Source: an uncultured Eubacteriales bacterium (GTDB taxonomy: Bacteria > Bacillota > Clostridia > Oscillospirales > Acutalibacteraceae). Taken from it: a stretch of 22,733 nucleotides of DNA. Below the pieces are notes generated by a model. That model saw only the letters and a list, made by a program, of their open reading frames with translations, did not search any database and had not been told where the DNA came from. Below are positions 1-7,493 of the stretch, one piece after another. The position numbers and the translations under genes were made by a program. Position 1 is the stretch's first letter. Each line of letters opens with the position of its first letter. Location: the NCBI GenBank assembly GCA_934675165.1, contig CAKUPP010000018.1, forward strand, positions 1-22,733, written 5' to 3'.

Positions 1-2
1 AA

Positions 3-644
3 AAAAGCGTAAGTGTAATAATTGCAGCAGAGCATAACATAACTGAAGATGGAAGATATTTTCATAAATACAATATGCGAGATGAAAAAGATAACTCCAT
101 GTTTACGGATCTTTTAGAAGTTGATTTGCTTGAGCTTAAAAAATTACCAAAAGCTGACGATGGAACAGACCTTTGGGATTGGCTTAGATTCATAAAAACG
201 AATAATGAGGAGGAGATGGAAATGCTTGCACAAGAGAATCCAGAAATAGAGAAAGCATATGATGCCCTCCAAGATTTGAGTAATGATGAAGTTTTGCGTC
301 ACGAAGCACAACAAAGGGAAATGTACTTACAAAATGAAATGGCAATCAATGAAGAGCGTTATGAACAGGGCGTTAGGGAGGGTAAAGAGCAAGGCGTTAA
401 AGAAGGTATGGAAAAAGGTAAAAAACAAGGTATGAAAGAAGGCATAGAAAAAGGCAAAGAACAGGGTATCAGAGAAGGAAAAGAGCAAGGAATCAAAGAA
501 GGCAAGGAGCAAGGTATTAAAGAAGGTAAAATTGGTATTGCAGTTAATCTTTTAAGCATGGGCTTGCCATTACAGCAAATTTCAGATGCAACAGGATTGC
601 TGATAAGTGAAATAAAGGAACTAAAGTCTAATTTGAAATATTAA
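3..644 (+). CDS. Rpn/PDDEXK_2-family putative transposase-nuclease, C-terminal part (cut by window edge)
   Basis: The reading frame is open from base 3 with no start, so the gene begins outside the window. An internal ATG at 75 has no ribosome binding site and lies inside sequence that matches the middle of the next gene. Nearly every residue matches the C-terminal two thirds of the neighbouring full-length copy at 687-1577, so this copy presumably also had the PD-(D/E)XK nuclease core that is now off the left edge. Near the end it carries a run of about 14 GxxE/GxxQ-type tetrads (roughly bases 369-540), rich in Lys, Glu and Gln, followed by a conserved tail beginning IGIAVNLL. The second copy has about half as many tetrads. 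The family is known as recombination-promoting nuclease/putative transposase (Rpn). A mobile or recombination role is inferred from the family. Confidence is high for the family and low for activity. Confidence 0.85.
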   Translation, partial: KSVSVIIAAEHNITEDGRYFHKYNMRDEKDNSMFTDLLEVDLLELKKLPKADDGTDLWDWLRFIKTNNEEEMEMLAQENPEIEKAYDALQDLSNDEVLRHEAQQREMYLQNEMAINEERYEQGVREGKEQGVKEGMEKGKKQGMKEGIEKGKEQGIREGKEQGIKEGKEQGIKEGKIGIAVNLLSMGLPLQQISDATGLLISEIKELKSNLKY

Positions 645-659
645 GAAACATGATATAAT
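633..659 (+). promoter_or_regulatory. Promoter for the second Rpn-like gene
   Basis: There is a TTGAAA -35 box at 633-638 and a perfect TATAAT -10 box at 654-659. The spacer is 15 nt, shorter than the ideal 17. It overlaps the stop codon of the upstream copy and lies just before the AGGAG/ATG of the next gene. Confidence 0.5.
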
Positions 660-686
660 TATAAAAAACAAGCAGGAGTGAACCGT

Positions 687-1577
687 ATGAAACGTGAATT
701 ATTAAGTAAAACGAATGACAAAGTATTTAAAGAAATATTTACACGAAATAAGAGCTGTATGGCTGATTTTTTGAAGTGCATATTAAATATTCCTGATGAA
801 GAATTTGATGATTTGGAATTTTTAGATACGCATACCCGAAAGGGCTCACCACTGGATGGTGAGTATATTTTAGATATAAAAGTTAAAACGAAATCAAATA
901 TTATTGATGTAGAGATGCAGGTTAAACGTTCACCAATACTAGAGCAAAGAATTATAGTGTATCTTGCTAATATGGTAAAAGATCAAAGCTGCGATGGATT
1001 TAAGTACAAAGACATTAAAAAAAGCGTAAGTGTAATAATTGCAGCAGAGCATAACATAACTGAAGATGGGAGATATTTTCATAAATACAACATGAGAGAT
1101 GAAAAAGACAACTCCATGTTTACGGATCTTTTAGAAGTTGATTTGCTTGAACTCAAAAAATTACCAAAAGCTGATGATGGAACAGATCTTTGGGATTGGC
1201 TTAGGTTCATAAAAACGAATAATGAGGAGGAGATGGAAATGCTTGCACAAGAGAATCCAGAAATAGAGAAAGCATATGGCGCCCTCCAAGACTTGAGTAA
1301 TGATGAAGTATTACGTCACGAAGCACAACAAAGAGAAATGTACTTACAAAATGAAATGGCAATTAATGAAGAACGATATGAACAAGGTGTTAGGGAAGGT
1401 AAAGAGCAAGGCGTTAAAGAAGGTATAGAAAAAGGTAAGGAGCAAGGTATTAAAGAAGGTAAAATTGGTATTGCGGTTAATCTTTTAAGCATGGGTTTAC
1501 CATTGCAACAAATTTCAGATGCAACAGGGTTATTGATTAGTGAAATAAAAGAACTTGAAGCTAGTTTGGATAACTAG
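687..1577 (+). CDS. Rpn family recombination-promoting nuclease / putative transposase (PDDEXK_2)
   Basis: The protein is 296 aa. The start is ATG 687, because AGGAG at 674-678 sits 8 nt upstream and an in-frame GTG at 678 overlaps that ribosome binding site. The N-terminal part has the PD-(D/E)XK nuclease arrangement of the family: D63 in YILDIKV, then E76 and Q78 in the IDVEMQ strand, after an opening (LLSKTNDKVFKEIF) typical of these proteins. Residues 200-255 form a Gly/Glu/Lys tetrad repeat like that of the upstream copy but with about seven tetrads instead of fourteen. The two genes are adjacent tandem duplicates with nearly identical DNA. Rpn proteins are known to nick DNA and to promote RecA-independent recombination in E. 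coli. Whether this one is active is not known. The variable GxxxG repeat is a likely slippage or recombination site. Confidence 0.88.
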   Translation: MKRELLSKTNDKVFKEIFTRNKSCMADFLKCILNIPDEEFDDLEFLDTHTRKGSPLDGEYILDIKVKTKSNIIDVEMQVKRSPILEQRIIVYLANMVKDQSCDGFKYKDIKKSVSVIIAAEHNITEDGRYFHKYNMRDEKDNSMFTDLLEVDLLELKKLPKADDGTDLWDWLRFIKTNNEEEMEMLAQENPEIEKAYGALQDLSNDEVLRHEAQQREMYLQNEMAINEERYEQGVREGKEQGVKEGIEKGKEQGIKEGKIGIAVNLLSMGLPLQQISDATGLLISEIKELEASLDN

Positions 1578-1775
1578 AGATACACTATAATCATACAAAA
1601 TGATTTGATATAGGCTAATTGGATTGTGTACTATAAACTAATAATTTAAGAATATAAGTGCTAGTTTAAAAATTTTGCTTGTATTGAAATCAAGTTTTTG
1701 ACGTTGGTAAGTGGAAAATGATATTGAAAATCAAATTGATATTTAACTGAAATTTTATTTTTTTTTAAAATTATA

Positions 1776-1804
1776 TTGACAATGTTAAGTTATTGTGGTA
1801 AAAT
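1776..1804 (+). promoter_or_regulatory. Sigma-A-type promoter for the 1843-2616 gene
   Basis: There is a perfect TTGACA at 1776-1781, a 17-nt spacer and TAAAAT at 1799-1804. The start codon at 1843 follows after an AAGGAGA ribosome binding site at 1830-1836. Confidence 0.8.
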
Positions 1805-1842
1805 GTGTTTGTAAGCAAATTTAAAATGCAAGGAGATTTAAA

Positions 1843-2616
1843 ATGATCGATAAAAATTTTTTCGTGAAATTTATAAAAAATAAAAAAGCTATGGTGGTTT
1901 TGGGATGTGTATCAATAGGAATTATTTCAGTGGGAAGTGCAATATGGTTTTTTGTGAATCCGAGTAGAGATATAATTGATAATATTCCTAAAATCAATGA
2001 TGCAATAAGCAATAAATTTAATCATGTTGATCAAGGTGATAAAGATGATAAAGATGTTAATGACGATAATTCTGAAGATCAACAAACTCCTGTAGAAAAA
2101 GAAGTTGAAGCAAATAAAGATGTTGAAGATAATGAAGATAACCAGTTGAAAGAAGATAAAGAGCAAAAAGAGGAAAAAAACCAGAAAGAGGAGGCAGTCG
2201 ATTTGGAAAAGGGAAAAAATGATGGCAGTAATTCGAGTGCAAGTAAAAAATTTGTTTTAACTAGTAAAAATGTGACAGTGTATTCGGAAGAAAAAATAAA
2301 GTCTATTTTTACAGAAGACAACAAAGACATGATGAAATGCATGGATGCTGTTCACAGAAGCTTGAGTAATGAAAAAGAAAATTACTTAAAAAATGTGATG
2401 GGTGCGCCTGTAGGAGAGTTTAAATACAACGGAAAACAGTATTATTTCTTCATAGCATATAATATTGATGAAAATATAAAATCAGAAGAAAATTTTAATC
2501 CGTCCGTTGTTGGAAAGTTTGCTGTTGCTGCGGATGCTTCGGGAATTTATGAAATGGTTGAAAAAGGCGAAGATACAATGGAAGTAGATTTTGAATTAAA
2601 CATGTTGAAAAAATAA
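1843..2616 (+). CDS. Unrecognised membrane-anchored protein with acidic linker
   Basis: The protein is 257 aa and starts at ATG 1843 behind AAGGAGA with 6-nt spacing. Residues 1-15 are basic. Residues 16-38 form one hydrophobic segment (AMVVLGC...SAIWFFV), so the protein is probably anchored with its C-terminus outside. Residues 60-128 are a highly charged, low-complexity linker of Asp, Glu, Lys, Asn and Gln. Residues 137-257 look like a folded domain (begins FVLTSKNVTVYSEEKIKSIF) that I do not recognise. Only one Cys is present, in the C-terminal domain. The gene is monocistronic, with its own promoter and a strong terminator directly downstream. The architecture (anchor, flexible charged spacer, extracellular domain) would suit an envelope-exposed sensor or wall-spanning factor, but no function can be assigned. 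Confidence 0.75.
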   Translation: MIDKNFFVKFIKNKKAMVVLGCVSIGIISVGSAIWFFVNPSRDIIDNIPKINDAISNKFNHVDQGDKDDKDVNDDNSEDQQTPVEKEVEANKDVEDNEDNQLKEDKEQKEEKNQKEEAVDLEKGKNDGSNSSASKKFVLTSKNVTVYSEEKIKSIFTEDNKDMMKCMDAVHRSLSNEKENYLKNVMGAPVGEFKYNGKQYYFFIAYNIDENIKSEENFNPSVVGKFAVAADASGIYEMVEKGEDTMEVDFELNMLKK

Positions 2617-2635
2617 GTTTTGAATTAAAATTATA

Positions 2636-2680
2636 ATGCTTGGACGATCTTTTTGGATGATGGTCCAAGCATATTTTTTT
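2636..2680 (+). terminator. Intrinsic terminator after the membrane protein gene
   Basis: The arm GCTTGGAC (2638-2645) pairs with GTCCAAGC (2663-2670), extended by AT pairs, and is followed by AT plus a run of T (2673-2680). It ends the 1843-2616 transcript. Confidence 0.88.
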
Positions 2681-2716
2681 GTATAAAAATATTTTTATAT
2701 TTATAGTATAATTTTA

Positions 2717-2744
2717 TTGACTATTTTTACAATAATTATATAAT
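2717..2744 (+). promoter_or_regulatory. Promoter for the 2789-4393 gene
   Basis: TTGACT at 2717-2722 and a perfect TATAAT at 2739-2744 are separated by 16 nt. The gene starts 45 nt downstream behind AGGTG at 2776-2780. Confidence 0.75.
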
Positions 2745-2788
2745 ATAAATATAAAAAACAAAAAAATAAAAAAGCAGGTGAAGATGTT

Positions 2789-4393
2789 ATGCGTAAAAAG
2801 ATAGTAAAACTTTTTTCTATAAAATCGATTAGTTTAAATAATTTTATAAAAAAATATATTAGTAATTCTATTGAAAAAATTAATGACAGTGAATTGGTTA
2901 AAGATTGTACGAAACTTTTAAAACATTATCATGATAAACTGGTGAAATATGCTAGGGATAAAAAATTTATTAAATTTAAAAAAAAGCTAAATGAATATAA
3001 TAAGACAATAAATGAAAAATATAAACCAGAATTGCCGAATGATATAGACTCTAATTTGGAATATAAATTTTATCCCGAAGACTATAAAACTCTTTCTAAG
3101 AGAAAAAATTTAAACGTAACGGAAGAGAAGAAGGCACGTCGTATTATTTTTACACTTGCTTACTGCAATGACGTTGTTAATTTTTTGACAGAGACTAAAA
3201 ATAGTATAAAAAGATACTTAGAGATATATGAAGAACTTGAATCTTATGCTAGTGATAAAAATTTAAAAACATTTGAAAAAATGAGAACCAAGTATTTAAA
3301 ATTTCGTAAAGGTGGTCAAAATGATAAATCATCGGATTTAGCTAAGATAGTATTTGATTATGGGGGTCAGCGTCTTATTTATGCTTTACGTAATCCTCAA
3401 GAAGATGAATTCACGACTTGGAGTGGAGAAAAGTATGACGATGCTATTCCTGAAAACAATAAAATCAATAATAATTTAACATATGAAAAATATATTCTAA
3501 AAATATATGGATGTAAAAAAATTTCAAAACTTGGCACAGAAGTAGTAGAAAAGATGAAAAATTTTAAAGATAAATTAAAAAAAGATGTAGACAATATCGC
3601 AAAAGAATATAATAATATATATGATATGTCTGAAAAAAAATTTAATGAGTATTGTAACGAAGTGTGTAAAGTCTTGAAAACAGGTTTAGACGAAGTACAA
3701 CGTAAAACTCAAGAATACGAAAAGCTTTATGATGCTGCAGAATCATTTCCTGAAACTAATGCTAAATTTGGAGAAGTGAATAATTATTTTAATAAACTAT
3801 CGCTAAAAGAAAAATGTAAGTATATTGATTATAAATGCGAAAATTTAGAAGATTTAAAAAATTTGTCGAATATATATGCTAAAGACTTAGAAGATAAGAT
3901 TGGCAGTGATAGAAATGGTATTATAGGTATGTGTAAAACCATACGTGGAAATGTTTTAAAAGAGTTTAGTCAGGCACAAGAAGGCCGCAATTATTATAGT
4001 ATTTACGAAACGTATAAACAATGTGTAGGCGTTAATAACAATGTAGTTATTAAAAATGCATTAATAGAATTTAAAAAAGCTGAAGAAAAATTGACAAAAT
4101 TTAAAGAAAAGTGGGAAGCAATTGTTAATAATATATATAGTAAAATGAATCAAAAAAGTGTCAAATCAAAAGATAGTGTGCAGAAAAAGCCGGAAAATTA
4201 TTCTGTTTCTAAGAAAGTAGAAGAACGTATTTCACAATTGCGCAGTAGTGCAGGAAATAAAATTCCTAAATACAAGAGCAAATCTCTAGCAAGTATTCCA
4301 GCGGGTAATACAAAAGCAAAAAGAGAAATGCTATTTAAAGCCAACCGTGGAATATTTGCAACACCGTATTCAAAAGGCAAGAATAAATCCTGA
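2789..4393 (+). CDS. Unrecognised Lys-rich, largely helical 534-aa protein
   Basis: The start is ATG 2789, with AGGTG 8 nt upstream. There is no signal peptide or membrane segment, so the protein is probably cytoplasmic or leaves by a route not visible here. The composition is strongly Lys/Asn/Glu, and long stretches (about 20-80, 230-320 and 370-450) look alpha-helical or coiled-coil. The region from about residue 185 (VFDYGGQRLIYALRNPQEDEF) is the least repetitive and may be a small folded core. The last 60 residues are basic, rich in Ser, Gly and Pro, and look disordered. I recognise no family. It is flanked by its own promoter and by the tRNA promoter, so it is probably transcribed alone. 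No clear intrinsic terminator follows. A structural or nucleic-acid-binding role would fit the charge, but this is a guess. Confidence 0.7.
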   Translation: MRKKIVKLFSIKSISLNNFIKKYISNSIEKINDSELVKDCTKLLKHYHDKLVKYARDKKFIKFKKKLNEYNKTINEKYKPELPNDIDSNLEYKFYPEDYKTLSKRKNLNVTEEKKARRIIFTLAYCNDVVNFLTETKNSIKRYLEIYEELESYASDKNLKTFEKMRTKYLKFRKGGQNDKSSDLAKIVFDYGGQRLIYALRNPQEDEFTTWSGEKYDDAIPENNKINNNLTYEKYILKIYGCKKISKLGTEVVEKMKNFKDKLKKDVDNIAKEYNNIYDMSEKKFNEYCNEVCKVLKTGLDEVQRKTQEYEKLYDAAESFPETNAKFGEVNNYFNKLSLKEKCKYIDYKCENLEDLKNLSNIYAKDLEDKIGSDRNGIIGMCKTIRGNVLKEFSQAQEGRNYYSIYETYKQCVGVNNNVVIKNALIEFKKAEEKLTKFKEKWEAIVNNIYSKMNQKSVKSKDSVQKKPENYSVSKKVEERISQLRSSAGNKIPKYKSKSLASIPAGNTKAKREMLFKANRGIFATPYSKGKNKS

Positions 4394-4576
4394 AAAATTC
4401 ATATTTGTAATTTTACCTTACATTTTAAATACAATTTTGAGAATAGTTGTTTTTTATGTTTGATTTTTTGTGGCTAATTAAGAAAAGTTTTGCATATACC
4501 ATTTTATTATCTTCAGCAAGCAATCGCTTATTTACAAGAGTGAAAAATTATTACGTTCTAAATGTTTTAAAAGGTA

Positions 4577-4605
4577 TTGACATTATTTTTAACTCATAGT
4601 ATAAT
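4577..4605 (+). promoter_or_regulatory. Consensus promoter of the tRNA pair
   Basis: TTGACA at 4577-4582, exactly 17 nt, then TATAAT at 4600-4605, both perfect consensus. It lies 30 nt before the first tRNA, as expected for a stable-RNA promoter. Confidence 0.9.
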
Positions 4606-4634
4606 TACCATGGTCTTTGTGGAGAATTATACTA

Positions 4635-4710
4635 AGGGGTATAGCTCAGTTGGTAGAGCAGCGGTCTCCAAAACCGCGTGTCGAGGGTTCGAGTCCTTCT
4701 GCCCCTGCCA
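4635..4710 (+). tRNA. tRNA-Trp (anticodon CCA)
   Basis: This is a complete 76-nt cloverleaf. Acceptor AGGGGTA pairs with TGCCCCT, discriminator G is followed by encoded CCA, the D arm contains TAGCTCAGTTGGTAGAGCA, the anticodon stem GCGGT/ACCGC encloses loop CTCCAAA with anticodon CCA, and the T arm has GGGTTCGAGTCC. An ORF can be read through both tRNAs but is not a gene. Confidence 0.96.
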
Positions 4711-4715
4711 TTTTT

Positions 4716-4791
<76 letters not shown>

Positions 4792-4803
4792 TAAAATTTT
4801 AAA

Positions 4804-4852
4804 GGCATTTCTCTGTTGCTTTTAGCAGTGGGAGGGATGCCATATTTTCTGG
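4804..4852 (+). terminator. Probable terminator of the tRNA transcript
   Basis: GGCAT (4804-4808) pairs with ATGCC (4837-4841). Inner helices include TTGCT with AGCAG, and CTC with GAG. A T-rich but interrupted tail (ATATTTTCTGG) follows. The helix is imperfect, so this is a moderate call. Confidence 0.5.
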
Positions 4853-4941
4853 ATTTTATTTTAAAAATATATTATTGTTATATTTTATTATTAAATGAAT
4901 TTTGTTAATAAAATTATTTATAAGCGAGGGTGTTAATTTAC

Positions 4942-5940
4942 ATGAAGCAAAGCGCCATTTCTCAAAGTCCGACAATAATAAAAAAATTTTTGGGGTATCT
5001 TCAGACTGTAAAAGGTAAATCCCCAAAAACGATTGATGAATACTTTTTGGATTTACGCACTTTTTTTAGATATATAAAAATAAAATTTGGTATGGTTGAC
5101 ACTGATGTTGATTTTAATACTATATCTATTGAAGATATTGATGTAGATACAATAAAAAAAATAACGCTAACTGATGTATTTGAATATATGGAATATATTT
5201 CTCGAAATCGGCACAATTCAGCTGTGACTCGTAATAGAAAAGTTTGTAGTTTGAGAATGTTTTTTAAATATATTACAAATAAAATAGGTGAATTGGATGC
5301 TGATCCTCTTAAAGAATTGGAAACAGCTTCAATCGGTAAAAGACTTCCAAAATTTTTAACTTTAGATCAAAGTAAAGCTCTTTTGGATGTTGTGCTTTCT
5401 TGTGGAGATAAATATAAGTATAGAGATTATTGCATACTTATGCTTTTTTTAAATTGTGGAATAAGATTATCAGAACTTGTAGGAATAAACGTAGGGGATA
5501 TTCGTGATGATGGATCTCTTAGAATAATTGGTAAAGGGAATAAAGAACGAATAATTTATATAAATGATGCGTGTAAAGTAGCAATTGAAAATTATATAAA
5601 AGTGAGAACGATTGATGGAGTAAAAGATAAAAATGCTTTGTTTATAAGTAGAAACAAAAACAGGTTGAGTCAAAAAACTGTACAACATTTGGTTGGTAAA
5701 TATCTTGAACTTGCTGGTTTGGGTGGAATGGGGTATTCTGTCCACAAACTTAGACATACCGCAGCAACTTTGATGTATCAAGAAGGTGGGGTTGATATAA
5801 GAATATTAAAAGATATTTTAGGTCATCAAAATTTAGGGACGACCGAGATATATACACACGTATGCAGTAAACAGATTAAAGATGCAGTTGATGCAAATCC
5901 TCTTTCGAAAATTAAATTAGCTATAAATGATAAAAATTAA
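4942..5940 (+). CDS. XerC/XerD-type tyrosine recombinase
   Basis: The protein is 332 aa. I chose ATG 4942, since the in-frame GTG at 4930 overlaps the ribosome binding site (AGGGTG, 4927-4932). The N-terminal SAM-like core-binding domain (about 10-110, with KGKSPKTIDEYFLDLRTFFRY) is followed by the catalytic domain (about 135-315). All catalytic residues are present: R175 in CGIRLSEL, K198 in GKGNKER, H268 and R271 in HKLRHTAAT, H295 in LGHQNLGTT, and the nucleophile Y304 in TEIYTHV. Length and motifs match chromosomal XerC/XerD proteins, which resolve chromosome dimers at dif with FtsK, better than phage integrases. It follows a tRNA pair, which is also where integrases can sit, so a role in a local element is not excluded. 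An AT-only 9-bp hairpin (5938-5961) overlaps its stop codon. Confidence 0.92.
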   Translation: MKQSAISQSPTIIKKFLGYLQTVKGKSPKTIDEYFLDLRTFFRYIKIKFGMVDTDVDFNTISIEDIDVDTIKKITLTDVFEYMEYISRNRHNSAVTRNRKVCSLRMFFKYITNKIGELDADPLKELETASIGKRLPKFLTLDQSKALLDVVLSCGDKYKYRDYCILMLFLNCGIRLSELVGINVGDIRDDGSLRIIGKGNKERIIYINDACKVAIENYIKVRTIDGVKDKNALFISRNKNRLSQKTVQHLVGKYLELAGLGGMGYSVHKLRHTAATLMYQEGGVDIRILKDILGHQNLGTTEIYTHVCSKQIKDAVDANPLSKIKLAINDKN

Positions 5941-5970
5941 ATTAAATACCAGTTTAATTTATAAATAACA

Positions 5971-5999
5971 TTGACTTTCTTCGAAATATATTGTATCAT
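5971..5999 (+). promoter_or_regulatory. Promoter for the 6033-6434 gene
   Basis: TTGACT at 5971-5976, a 17-nt spacer and TATCAT at 5994-5999. It lies 34 nt before the start codon and probably also drives the amidase gene downstream. Confidence 0.72.
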
Positions 6000-6032
6000 T
6001 TATATACAATATTTATGGAAAGGAGAAAGAAT

Positions 6033-6434
6033 ATGGGTCATACAGATAATTATACAGACAATGATTTAAAAAATGTAGTAACGAATTTAAAGAGTATTTT
6101 TAATTCAAAATTAAAAGATAAATCTGAAAAATATACACGGCAAGCAAAGCAAGAATATGATAAACCTGCTAATATACCTCAACCAATTTTGCCGAATGAT
6201 TATATTAATTTGTTAAAAATTGTTTGCAAGTTTGATGAAAATTTTCAAGACTTTTCTAATACGGACAGTATAAATGATAAAGTAGAAAGCTGTAAAAATA
6301 TGAACAAAATGCTTGTAAAATTGATGGATAAAAGAAGTAATTTGGAAAAAACAGCGGAATACCGTACTCAAGTACGTCGTTTGGCTGCTTCTGTGGAAAA
6401 AATACTTGACGATAACAAGGTTATGACAAAATAA
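6033..6434 (+). CDS. Small unrecognised soluble protein
   Basis: The protein is 133 aa. The start at ATG 6033 is set by AAAGGAG at 6019-6025, 7 nt upstream. Upstream in-frame codons from 5991 overlap the promoter and are not translated. It has no signal peptide and no Cys apart from two central residues. The composition is Lys/Asn/Asp-rich and mostly helical. I recognise no domain. The next gene's start lies 20 nt after its stop with no promoter between, so it is probably co-transcribed with the N-acetylmuramoyl-L-alanine amidase. No function can be assigned. Confidence 0.7.
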   Translation: MGHTDNYTDNDLKNVVTNLKSIFNSKLKDKSEKYTRQAKQEYDKPANIPQPILPNDYINLLKIVCKFDENFQDFSNTDSINDKVESCKNMNKMLVKLMDKRSNLEKTAEYRTQVRRLAASVEKILDDNKVMTK

Positions 6435-6454
6435 AAATGAAAGGGCGGAAACTA

Positions 6455-7258
6455 ATGTCACTGTTAAAAAAATTAAATTTTGCATTAGCAAATAGTGTAC
6501 ATGCCGTGGTTGGGGCAATGTTGATTTTGATGTGTTTTACTATGTTTTTTTGTAAAATAGTTGAGGCAAGAACTATTAAAGATTTTAGAATTACACTTGA
6601 CCCTGGCCACGGAGGAAAAAGCCCTGGATGTGTATATGTTTATAACGGAGTACAAATTCTTGAGAAAGATTTAAATTTAAAAATAGCAAAATATTTGAAA
6701 GAAGAATTGGAAAATTATAAAACATCAGATGATGGAGCCGTTGTTGTAAAATTGACTCATGACGGTAGTTTTTGCCCCACGCTAGAGCAGCGTGTACATA
6801 AAGACTCAGATATTGTAATATCTATTCACAACAATGCATCACAAAGAGATGTTAAAGGTGGCTGCGAAATTTTAGTTACACGTTCAAGGTATAATAATTT
6901 TTATGATTTAGAAGAAAATTTGGCAAGGAGTATACTCAAAGAATTAAAAAATATTGGTTTGTCAGCTGTTCCAGATGTTCCTGCTCGTGTTAATGGCGGG
7001 ACTGAAATAAAGAATGGCATTTTTCGGAAACCTTCAACAGATGGGGACAAGTATCCTAATGGAGAGACCTCTGATTGGTATGGAATTATACGTCATGGCA
7101 TTAGGAAAAATGTTCCTGCTATTTTGATTGAACATGCGTATTTGAGTGCAAAAAATGATTATGAAAAATTTTTGTCATCTGATGAAAAATTAAAGAAATT
7201 AGCTCAAGCAGATGCTAGAGGAATCGTGAATTATTATAAGTTTAAATCACGAAAATGA
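6455..7258 (+). CDS. Secreted N-acetylmuramoyl-L-alanine amidase (Amidase_3)
   Basis: The enzyme cleaves the amide bond between N-acetylmuramic acid and L-alanine in peptidoglycan. It is 267 aa from ATG 6455, chosen because AAGGGCGG at 6441-6448 lies 6 nt upstream; an ATG at 6437 precedes this ribosome binding site. Residues 1-38 form a signal peptide or N-terminal anchor ending near VEA-RT. The catalytic domain covers about 44-262. The zinc ligands and the catalytic acid are all present: H52 in LDPGHGG, E70 in ILEKDLN, H125 in SIHNNAS and E226 in ILIEHAYLS. No cell-wall-binding repeats are present, so targeting must come from the fold or the N-terminus. In Clostridia such CwlD/LytC-type enzymes act in cell separation or spore cortex modification. 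The Spo0A-like gene directly downstream makes a sporulation link possible, but this is inference. Confidence 0.93.
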   Translation: MSLLKKLNFALANSVHAVVGAMLILMCFTMFFCKIVEARTIKDFRITLDPGHGGKSPGCVYVYNGVQILEKDLNLKIAKYLKEELENYKTSDDGAVVVKLTHDGSFCPTLEQRVHKDSDIVISIHNNASQRDVKGGCEILVTRSRYNNFYDLEENLARSILKELKNIGLSAVPDVPARVNGGTEIKNGIFRKPSTDGDKYPNGETSDWYGIIRHGIRKNVPAILIEHAYLSAKNDYEKFLSSDEKLKKLAQADARGIVNYYKFKSRK

Positions 7259-7289
7259 TAAAATATAATTCAGTTTTTGAATAAAAATT

Positions 7290-7343
7290 CAAATTATTTC
7301 AACTTGTACCAGTTGTGTAAATGTTGAAATAATTTGTTTTTTT
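7290..7343 (+). terminator. Intrinsic terminator after the amidase gene
   Basis: There is a perfect 14-bp stem, CAAATTATTTCAAC (7290-7303) with GTTGAAATAATTTG (7323-7336), then seven T. It separates the amidase gene from the Spo0A-like gene. Confidence 0.88.
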
Positions 7344-7409
7344 AATATTTTTTGTAAAATTTAGATTTCAATATAATAACAAAACAAATATAATTAAAAT
7401 AAAAAACAA

Positions 7410-7438
7410 TTGACTTTTATATAAGTAGATATTATAAT
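7410..7438 (+). promoter_or_regulatory. Promoter for the Spo0A-like gene
   Basis: TTGACT at 7410-7415, a 17-nt spacer and a perfect TATAAT at 7433-7438. This is a housekeeping sigma-A type; no sigma-H-like sequence was noticed. Confidence 0.8.
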
Positions 7439-7493
7439 TTAAATAAATGTGATTTATAATCACTAAATATTTGTGAATGGAGGTATTTGTTTA

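Noticed and set aside
327..559. Two reverse-strand frames opposite the first Rpn gene
   Set aside because: They are the antisense of the GxxxG tetrad repeat, which keeps several frames open; no ribosome binding site or promoter is present.
4942..5940. The tyrosine recombinase as integrase of an element in this window or as the inverter of the precursor cassette
   Set aside because: Its length and motifs are those of chromosomal XerC/XerD, it is about 12 kb from the inverted repeat, and no att repeats were found around it. A link cannot be excluded but is not supported.
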